Shown here: positions 55,920-64,000 of the stretch, piece after piece | Layout: every line of letters begins with the position of its first letter | Position numbering within the stretch: the first letter of the stretch is position 1 | Origin: Chloranthus sessilifolius | Lineage: Eukaryota > Streptophyta > Magnoliopsida > Chloranthales > Chloranthaceae | DNA: 64,000 nucleotides | NCBI GenBank assembly: GCA_021018995.1 | Contig: CM037585.1 | Span: forward strand, 123,594,831 to 123,658,830 | Direction: 5' to 3' | Translations under genes and position numbers: made by a program | Notes under the pieces: model-generated | What the model saw: only the letters and a program-made list of their open reading frames with translations | What the model was told of the DNA's origin: nothing | Database searches by the model: none

Positions 55920-56175
55920 TCTCATTGTACACATGAATGATGCATTCATCGCATGCCTGGCCTGGTCACAGTGAGATAGTTAAGGCTCCCATAGTGCATG
56001 GAATTGAGTCCTCCAAGATCTCCTCGTCTGGACTTAGTTTTAGTTTGACGTCCAGCAACGTATATATGCCAGATGCGAGCTTTTGTACCTCTATTCCAAG
56101 AAAATATATACTTTAATTCTCCAACCTGCTTCATTTCAAACCTTTCAAAGAAGTCACTTTTACCTTTCAAGGACT
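55920..56175 (-). pseudogene. Ty1/copia reverse-transcriptase fragment
   Basis: On the minus strand, FERFEMKQVGELKYIF matches the copia RT block usually worded FEMKDLGELKYFLG. Further on, GSLNYLTVTRPGMR matches the copia VGSLNYLTVTRPDI block. The stretch between them is shorter than normal and partly out of frame. No LTRs of a copia element are recognisable nearby. Likely a small internal-deletion relic. Confidence 0.6.
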
Positions 56176-56599
56176 CTCTCTTGGACGAGTAACCCAACCC
56201 GTTCAATGACTGCATTGTCTGACAAGGCAAGTTGAAGATCACATTGACTAAGGAGTATTGGATGCTCAATGCATACAATCGGATACCATTCTGACTTTAT
56301 AATTAATGCACCCACCACCTTCCAGCGAGCTATATAAAGCATTACAGCATCTCCTATCCCATTTTTTTTAGGCTTATGTGGCAAATTTGGGATATCAAAT
56401 CCATGAGATAAATTTTTTTTAATATAATACACTCCAATCATTCATCCCAAATTTATTATTTTATTATAATTTTAAATCTATTTAAAATAAAATAATATAT
56501 ATTTAAATAATATTAATAAATAAAATAAGCTTGTATATATCTAAAAATTGCTTTAATAAAATGTAGTGTTTTAAAAAAATAGGATACCAACTTGGTATC
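56176..56599. other. AT-rich non-coding gap
   Basis: No recognisable element. Just before the next LTR is a perfect 8-base inverted repeat, GATACCAA/TTGGTATC (56583-56599), whose TTGGTATC reads on the minus strand like the start of an initiator-Met primer site. Confidence 0.35.
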
Positions 56600-58043
56600 T
56601 GTTGTGAATTTAAAAGTATTACTCGCAAGTGCACGAGTGATATTGTAGTAAACGGGTGCAGAGTACGAGGTTGATCCCTCAAAAATGCCAAATAAAATTT
56701 AAAAGGATACAAAATATCAATCTACAAGCTTACTTGAATTAACATCAATCTTATTAGCCTACCGAATATGATCAGTCAAATGATTAAACAAAACGCAATA
56801 TGAAATTACTAAAAAGGTACGAGAGAGATTTAAGATACTAAATCCTCTTATCTTTGGTTTATCATCTATATTTTTAGATCTAATGGTGGAAATCGTATAG
56901 ATTCAACACTACATAAATTATTAAAATCAAATAATAATTTATGAAAGAATAAAACAATTAAATCAATATTAAAATCTAAAGTAATGATCTTCCAAATCTT
57001 TTAAAGAAAAAAATCAAAACATTCATTTTATTAAAATAAATCTAATCGCAATGAATTAATGAATTTAAATTTTAGCATTTAAGAACAAGATTAGGGTTCC
57101 TAATCACATATCAAAGATCGTGATAAAGGCATGACTAATTCTCATATCTCGAACTTATGATTAGATCTTATAAAACGGTAAGAGCACATAGAAAATAATC
57201 CACACAAGCATCTAATATAGTTCCAATCACAAATCTATTTTATAAACGAATCTCTCATATGAGATTCATTAGATCCTAAAACATTAGAAATTTAGTCACG
57301 CATCTCTAAATAAAACATAAAATGAAATGAAATAAAGCAATAAAAGCTCATTAAAATATTCGATTACAATCCACAAAAGTGCTACTTGATTATAAAATGA
57401 CTATACTTTGATATTTCGTACAATAGTTCTTACAAAATTAGGGTTATTTCCCTTTTTACGAAGCTAAAAAAGATGAAAAAAGTAAAGAGAAAAAGAGTTC
57501 CCTCAACCCTAACTCAAACTTCACCTTCTATAGGATTATCTATGGAAACCCTATTCCCCCGCCCCCCCCAAAAAAAAATAATTCGAATTTCAAATTTTCA
57601 TTCTCGATCACTTAAATTGATCGATCGATTTTAGTCCGAACATAATGTACATATTTCTCTATAATTTTCAATCGATTGATTTTGGTCCAGTTCAATTCAT
57701 TTTTTAGCTTTAAAAATGTGAAAATTTGACCAGAATCGTTCGATTGATTCTCTCAGATTTTCGTGACCACTGGCTCTTCAACAGACACAGTCTCAATATT
57801 TTGGTCATAACTTTTTACTCCAAACTCGAAATCATTGAAAAGAAGACAACAAGCATTACAACTTTGTGTAAAATAGCAATTTTACAAATCCGATGTTTTA
57901 GATGTCAAAATGTTTAACTTATCTCCAAACCTGTAAATCACTAAAACTACACAAAATATATTAAATAACTTTCATCGGAGAATAATCTATAGGTTTAAGG
58001 GATCAAATATTAACACTCTTTAAAATAATAATTTTTACATACA
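56600..58043 (-). repeat. LTR F (gypsy, minus orientation)
   Basis: Plus coordinates TGTTGTGAATT...TACATACA. The phrase 'ctcgcaagtgcacgagtg' with 'gttgatccctca' at its left end is a very common terminal segment of plant gypsy (Tat-like) LTRs. A PPT-like tract (tgataagggggaatacg on the minus strand, plus 58044-58060) abuts the right side. One perfect TCAATCGATTGA lies at 57668-57679. No coding sequence is attached. It could be a solo LTR or a truncated 3' end. Confidence 0.6.
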
Positions 58044-58060
58044 CGTATTCCCCCTTATCA

Positions 58061-58522
58061 TATCTTGATTTTCTGAAAATTATTGTTTCGTTGTACTTGT
58101 GTCCGGTATCCGTATCCGTGCTTAATTTCAATATTATTTAATGTTTTTTTATTTCAAATATAATTTTATCTAATTTTTAACATTTTTGAAAATAAATTAT
58201 GCATACCCTACCATCTCGCCGAGACACAAGATGCCTCCGTATTAAACCTATTTGAGACGCCTTAGATCCCTGAGAATTAAAACCAGGGATCATGGTATCA
58301 AATATTGGCCGATACTGATACGTATCGGTTTTTTAGCAAACCGATACATATCAGCGCCAATACGTGATATTGATGGCTAAGATAAGTATTTTATTCCTGG
58401 GAATGTGAGATCTAAGGGTTTGTTTGTATCGGTTATGTCCATCTGCTCTAAGGGTCTCTTTGATACGAACGAAACTTATTAAGAGTCATCTTATAGAGGT
58501 TTCTTCTCTGTTAGGTTTCTCA
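58061..58522. other. Gap before the LINE, with a dyad-rich patch
   Basis: 58300-58375 contains 'gccgatactgatacgtatcggt' and its inverted partner words, resembling a MITE scrap. The rest may be LINE 5' UTR. The LINE's 5' limit could not be placed. Confidence 0.35.
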
Positions 58523-60400
58523 ATGGAGAAACCTCCTGATCCCCCAAACCTTGGAAAATGGGCTGCACTTTTCAAAAAAAGCCAGATCGTTTCTTCTTAC
58601 TCCAAGTTAGCTTCGTTCCAAATGCTTCAGAGAATGGAGTTATCATCTGCCATGAATATGATATTCAAGAAGAAGCCCTTCGATGGGAAAATACTCTTTT
58701 AGGATACGTGCTCGGAATGAAACCTTACTACCTTGGTCTCAAAGCGGCTGTGGAGAGACTATGGCACATCAAAAGCACTGTTTCAATCACCTCCTTCGAA
58801 GATGGTTTCTTCCTCTTTAAATTCCACCTTGAGGAAGATATGAACAAGGTTCTTGACGCGGGTGTATGGACTATTGGAGGCACACCTCTTAGTCTTCGTA
58901 AATGGTCACCGGAATTAAAGCCAGAAAGAGAACTACTCCAATCAGTTCCACTCTGGATTAGACTTCCCAAACTGCCACTACAGTTTTGGTCCTCTTCAAT
59001 TTTGAGCAGAATTGCTAGTTCACTTGGTATTCCTATTCATGCCGATGGACCCACAACATCTCGCTCTCGATTATCGTATACTAGAGCGTCGAGGTCTCCA
59101 CATCCTTTGATTTTTCATCCGTTATTCAATTAAAGTGAGGATTGGGACATTTTCCACCAACAAGTTGACTATGATTTTCCACCAACAAGTTGACTATGAA
59201 TGGAAGCCATCCTGTTGCAAATCTTGCTCAACCTTCAACCACTCCCATGACAGATGCCCCAAGGTCAAGATTCCAATGAAACGTAGACAAATTTGGACCA
59301 AAACTGGGAGAGCTATCACAGATCCTTCCACATCTGATGCTGCAGCCATTGTTAGTCTTCCTACTTCTGAAATTCCGGGGACTACGTCGGGCTGTGAGGA
59401 AGACGTTCCAATAGCTTCTGAAATTCAAGATGGACTCTCCATAGTCCCTGAAATCTGTGATCCTTCTAATTTGGAGAGAGATGGGTCGGTTAGTATGGGC
59501 CACTCTCTACCTCGACCCATTGTGGACCGGGCTCAAGATTCTAACGCCTTGCTGCATGCAGATCTGCACTCACATTCTTCAGCTACAATCTCGGTCTCCT
59601 CTGAAATGCAACTTCCTTTCTTGGCAACTTTACAAACTCCATCGCTGGAATTTAGAATCGATGCTAATACTGCTGGAAAATCGGGACAACTCTCCTCCTC
59701 TGAAGTGCAACTTCCTATCTTGGCAACTGTACAAACTCCACCGCTGGAATTTTGAACTGATGCTAATACTGTTGGAAAATCGGGACAGCTCTTCTCCAAC
59801 CTTGGTATCCTATAAAATCCTTCTACTGGAAAGCTACCTTTTTCGGATCATTATTTAAATGGAAATCTCCTGCCGATTTTTCCTGTGCAAATCCTTCTAC
59901 TGAAAGTTGCCTTATGCATCTGCTGAAATTCAGGATCTTAATTCAAAAGGACAGCTCTAGCCGATCCAATCTGATGCGCCTTTCCAGCAATCTCCTGCAT
60001 AATTATCTAGTGCAAATCGACCCTATTTACCAACTGCAAAATTACTGCAATCTCCAGCCATTGAGGTCTTTCTCCAATCTGCGCAATCCCAACGATATCC
60101 TACTGAATCTTTTCCCAATCCACCTAGCATTGACTCTTCTGGAAAGTTCATACAATCTCACCCAATAAAGCTTCGAAATTCTGCGCATGAGGCTCCTACA
60201 AACAATCAGTTTGCAATCCTTGCCAACTAATTCCCCGATAATCCTCCCTTGTCAGAAGACCCATTCAAAAATCAAGGGCTCCGGATCATCGAAGCATCCT
60301 CAAAGGAAATTTCCTTAAATGATCTTCTTAAGAAAACTTCTAAGAAGAAACCTGAAAACTTGGAGGCTAGACCGAAATCTAGCAAATCATCCTCAAACTC
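58523..60400 (+). pseudogene. LINE ORF1 (DUF4283-like, CCHC knuckle), broken
   Basis: ATG 58523 opens MEKPPDPPNLGKWAALF. A frameshift near 58600 passes to the frame with FEDGFFLFKFHLEEDMNKVL, GVWTIGGTPLSLRKW and VPLWIRLPKLPLQFW, the DUF4283-like nucleic-acid-binding domain of plant L1 ORF1. After a stop at 59131 and a 25-bp tandem duplication (59150-59199), the zinc knuckle CKSCSTFNHSHDRC (C-x2-C-x4-H-x4-C) reads in the next frame. A Ser/Thr/Pro-rich linker follows, with a 99-bp in-frame repeat (59601-59798). From about 59800 the frame is lost. ORF1 proteins of this type bind element RNA. Confidence 0.82.
59150..59199 (+). repeat. 25-bp perfect tandem duplication in LINE ORF1
   Basis: Two identical 25-base copies (59150-59174 and 59175-59199). 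As 25 is not a multiple of three, the knuckle is put out of frame with the upstream domain. Confidence 0.92.
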
Positions 60401-60403
60401 TCA

Positions 60404-63400
60404 ATGAATTACCTCTTTTGGAATGTTCGTGGGCTGGGCCATAACAACAAACAACTTGAATTAAGGAATGCTGCTAAGTAGTTGGATATCGGAATCCTTT
60501 GTATCACAAAAACCCGACTTCTAGACACAAAGGCAGATAAAAGCAAAAGAAGATTTACCCGGAATTGGTCAATCATTGACAACTATGCCACCCATAATTT
60601 TGGACGGATATGAATTTTGTGGAATCCATAACTTTTCACCATCACTAAAATCCGTGAATCTAGTCAAACCATCCATTGTCACGTTCTCAGGAAGTTTGAT
60701 GGATTCAAATTCCTTCTTACGGTTGTTTATGGGTTCAATTTAGCGTCTGGTCGACGCCTTGTTTGGAATGATCTTCAAGATATCTCTACTACTATTCAGT
60801 CTCTTTGGATCGTCGGGGGTGATTTCAATTCGATCAGATTTACTTCGGAAAAATTTGGTGGTCATACAATTCCTTTTCAAACCCTCTCAGAGTTTAATAA
60901 TTGTATTGATAAATGCAATCTCTCCGATATGAGAAGAATTGGGCAATCATGGTCCTGGTCAAATAAAAAATGCTCTTCCCGTTTCATTGCTTGTAAGCTT
61001 GACCATGTTTTGGTTAATCATGCCTGGGAAAATGTTTTCCCTAACATGACTGTTGACTATAAAGCTCCGGACTTGTCTGATCATTCTCTTCTTTTCATCC
61101 ACGGAAATAACTCCTATCCGAAAGGTCCAAACCCTTTCAAATATTTTAATATTTGGAGTGGCCAAGATAGTTTTTGGGACCTTGTTACAAAGCGATGGGC
61201 TGAACCTATTAAGGGCCATCCAATCTTCAAGATTCAATAGAAACTAAAAGGCTTGCACTCTGATATTAGAATTTGGAACAATACTTCCTTTGGCTCTGTT
61301 CAAGCTCGCATCGATGTTGCTAGAAGTGCCCTTCATGATATTCAACATAAAAGCAACCCTATGCAACCCCACGATGACTTGATTATGGCTGAAAAAGAAG
61401 TTGTGATCGCCCTTAATAAGGAACTCACTATTGAAGAGAGTTTTGTTGGACAGAAATCTAGAGTTCAATGGCTGTAATCCGGGGACTCGAACACCAAAAT
61501 TTTCTACTCCACTGTAGCTTCACGGATTTTGAGCAACACCTTCTTCAAACTTCTTCTCCCTTCTGGTGAAAGAATCGTTGATCCTCAATGTATTGGTGAT
61601 ATTGCGATCAAGCACTATCAAAATATCTATGTGCCTTCTTACCAGGATCCTGTTCCTATTATTCCATTCAAGAACAAGCTCAATCCTATGCAAGCATCTA
61701 TTCTTTCACGGGAGGTTACCGATAAGGAAATAAACAATGTTATTCTCAATTCTCCCAAGAACAAAGCTCCTGGCCCTGACGGCTTCTCTGCAGAATTTTT
61801 CCAAACCTTCTGGGATATTGTTAGTGCCGATGTCATCAATTCGGTATGTTATTTCTTTGTCAAAAGGTGTCTACCAAAATCTCTGAACTCTACTTTTTTT
61901 AAGCTTATTCCCAAAGAATTAGGAGCTAACACCATTGATAAATTTCATCCAATTGCTTTATATAATTTTCATTATAAGGTAATTACAATGATCCTTTCTA
62001 ATCGCCTTGCTTTGGTGTTTCCCTCTCTTGTAAGCTGGAATCAATCGGCTTTCATCAAAGGTCGTAAAATTACAGAGAACATCTTGATGGCTCATGAATT
62101 GGTTAGAAATTTTCATCTTACTTCTGGACCAAAAGCTTTCTGCGCAAAGATTGATTTTCAAAAGACTTTTGACAAAGTCAGATGGGACTTTATTATTTCT
62201 ATCTTTAAGTAGTTGGGTTTCGATGACATATGGTTGCAATGGATCAAGGAATGCATTACTACTCCGATGTTTTCTCTCCTGATCAACGGCACCCCTCAAG
62301 GCTACTTTGGAAGCAGTTGCGGTATTCGACAAGGAGATCTCTTATCTCCCCTCATATTCATTCTTGTAATGGAAGTCTTCACATGCCTCCTTGATGAACA
62401 GATTGAGCAAAGGAAAATTTTACCTTTGGAATATGCTAATTGCACTTCTATCTCACATTTAATATTTGTGGATGATCTATTCATTATTATGAAGGAGGAC
62501 ATTCCATCTGCTACGGCGCTTCGATGCCTCCTTGATAGCTTTTACCTTATCTCAGGATTTAAGGTAAACGATTCTAAAAGTACCATTATATGTAGTGAAG
62601 CATGATCCCTCCAAAGTCAAATCATCTTTGCACTTCGCTTTTCTGAAGGAACTTTACCGATCAAATACCTGGGTCTTCCATTATTTTCTTGCAAGATGTC
62701 ATTCTCTACTTGCAATCCGCTCATTGATAAGATCCAAAATCGCCTAGCTGGATGGAAAAGTAACCTTCTCTCTTATGCGAGTAGGGTGGAGCTCATCAAA
62801 TCTGTACTTAGTAGCTATCAGATTTACTGGTCTGGGGCTTTCTTTCTTTCAAGGAAAGTCATTCAAAAATTAAAGCAAATTTTTTCCAGATTCCTTTGGA
62901 AGGGTCCTTCTTTGGCCCAATCGCTTCATCCTATTAATTGGAATCGCATTTGCAAACCGACTAATGAAGGAGGTCTTGGGTTGCGCAGAATTGTGGATTG
63001 AAACAATGCGGGACTTTCAAAGCTTTTTTGGAATATTGTTTCTAGCAATTCTTTATGGGCTAACTGGTGCACTACAAGATATATTATTCCTTCTGATGTT
63101 TGGAGTTGCTCCCTCCCCAATAGCTGTTCCTATGCTTGGAAAGATATTATGAGAGTCCGTGATACTATAAAATCACAATTTCTAGTAATCATTGGGGATG
63201 GCACCACCACCAAAATTTAGAGTGACCCTTGGCTAGAAAATGGTTCTCTTCTCCAAAAATATCGTCGATGCTCGATGGTTCATTCGGGTATCAATGAGGA
63301 TACCTTGGTTTCGGAGCTATATGATATTGACGGCTGGATGCTCCCTACATCGTATACAAGGCGATTGGAAGATGCTTGGAAAGATGTCATAGAGCATCCT

Positions 63401-64000
63401 CTCCCGCAGGCCAACACCAAAGACAAGATTATTTGGAAATCTAATCCATTTGGTAATTTCTCTCTCAAAGCTGCTTGGAAATGCTTCAAATCAGATGCTT
63501 CTATTGTTCCTTGGAAATCTCTCATATGGCACCTACAGAAAATTCCTAAACATGCGTTTTGTGCTTGGCTTGCCATCCAAGGAAAACTTTTAACCATTGA
63601 TAATCTTGGTAAAAGAGGCCTTGCAATTCCTTCAAGATGTGTCTTCTGTTGGTCTTAATCAGAAGATCATGACCATCTCTTCTTCAATTGTTTCTTCTCT
63701 AGTTTGATTTGGCGATCTATTCTCCATAGGCTTCGAATCACGAAAAGAACAATCAGAAATTTTTCTGATGAGATCAATTACTGCATGGAAAAATATAAAA
63801 GTAATGATAGCCACGCCTCACTGATAAGGATTACCCTTGCCACAACGATTTGGTATATTTGGAAGGAAAGAAATAGTCACATTTGAGGACTCAATTTCGC
63901 ACAAACGAGTTATTTTGAAAAGAATTGTTGAGGATGTCTCAATTAAAAGTCATAATACCAACATTCTTGAATCTGGCACCTCTGTCTAATAGTTATGTGC
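60404..64000 (+). pseudogene. LINE ORF2: endonuclease, reverse transcriptase, zf-RVT; many stops
   Basis: Starts at ATG 60404 (MNYLFWNVRGLG). Endonuclease blocks: VGGDFNSI, LDHVLVNHAW and LSDHSLLF. RT blocks: NKAPGPDGFSAEFFQ, AFIKGRKITENILMAHEL, AKIDFQKTFDKVRWDF, GIRQGDLLSPLIFILVME and the catalytic LIFVDDLFII. Then KYLGLPLF and a zf-RVT-like end (KHAFCAWLAIQGKLLT, CVFC). In-frame stops lie at 60479, 60611, 60629, 61238, 61475, 62210, 62603, 62999, 63218, 63656 and 63884, yet no net frameshift separates the domains. It would nick target DNA and prime reverse transcription there. The C-terminus lies beyond the window. Confidence 0.88.

Larger units (their letters stand above)
58523..64000 (+). 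mobile_element. Plant L1-type LINE, 3' end beyond the window
   Basis: Two ORF regions in L1 order: ORF1 (58523 to about 60400) and ORF2 (60404 to past 64000). ORF2 lies in one frame over about 3.5 kb despite many stops. No LTRs. The right edge cuts the element before its poly(A). Confidence 0.88.

Noticed and set aside
56160-56441. 93-codon minus-strand frame as a host gene
   Set aside because: No recognisable domain, overlaps the copia fragment edge and AT-rich sequence.

Overview
The window reads as a gene-poor, repeat-dense stretch of an angiosperm nuclear genome. I find no intact host gene, tRNA, rRNA or CRISPR array. Every recognisable coding piece is a decayed transposable-element protein. 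The plant assignment rests on these families together: Athila-type Ty3/gypsy elements with a tRNA-Asp-like primer site and an extra ORF after pol, chromoviruses primed by initiator-Met tRNA, a plant L1-type LINE (DUF4283-like ORF1 with CCHC knuckle; endonuclease, reverse transcriptase and zf-RVT-like ORF2), and hAT- and MULE-type MITEs. I cannot name the species.

Layout. (A) 1-14105: the 3' part of an Athila-like element, with pol remnant, post-pol open frame, long A-rich 3' region, PPT and 3' LTR. It is split by (B) 3802-12118, a Tekay/Del-like chromovirus that lost gag, with about 2.4-kb LTRs and near-matching 5-bp target duplications. 14106-22096 is non-coding LTR-like sequence interrupted by an old minus-strand Athila solo LTR (16075-18524) and a hAT MITE (19523-20094). 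(C) 22097-49078 is an Athila element with an extra copy of its own 3' internal end in front of its first LTR, suggesting a collapsed tandem. C contains a solo LTR (32138-34463, duplication CATTA) and a minus-strand chromovirus D (36324-44615). D's left LTR contains another solo LTR (36566-38967, duplication TGCAC). 49079-55919 is a MITE cluster: two hAT-type elements with 8-bp duplications and three related MULE-type foldback elements. Then come a copia reverse-transcriptase scrap (about 56 kb), a minus-strand LTR (56600-58043) and a LINE running off the right edge (58523-64000).

The genes do not form a living pathway. They are gag, protease, RT, RNase H and integrase remnants at different stages of decay. 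No element looks autonomous: stop codons, frameshifts, lost catalytic residues (YLND in D's RT, a missing integrase Asp codon in A, Lys at the first integrase Asp position in C) or missing gag (B) are visible.

The most interesting signals are in non-coding LTR DNA. LTRs of unrelated families carry arrays of short palindromic words: CGCTCGAGCG and CGCGAG-type words in three families, TCAATCGATTGA in two. There are also tandem hairpin units, a tRNA-like box A/B segment inside an LTR, and a TATAAATAAG promoter-like site downstream of pol that matches the LTR TATA boxes. These are candidate regulatory modules. I found no convincing previously undescribed protein system.
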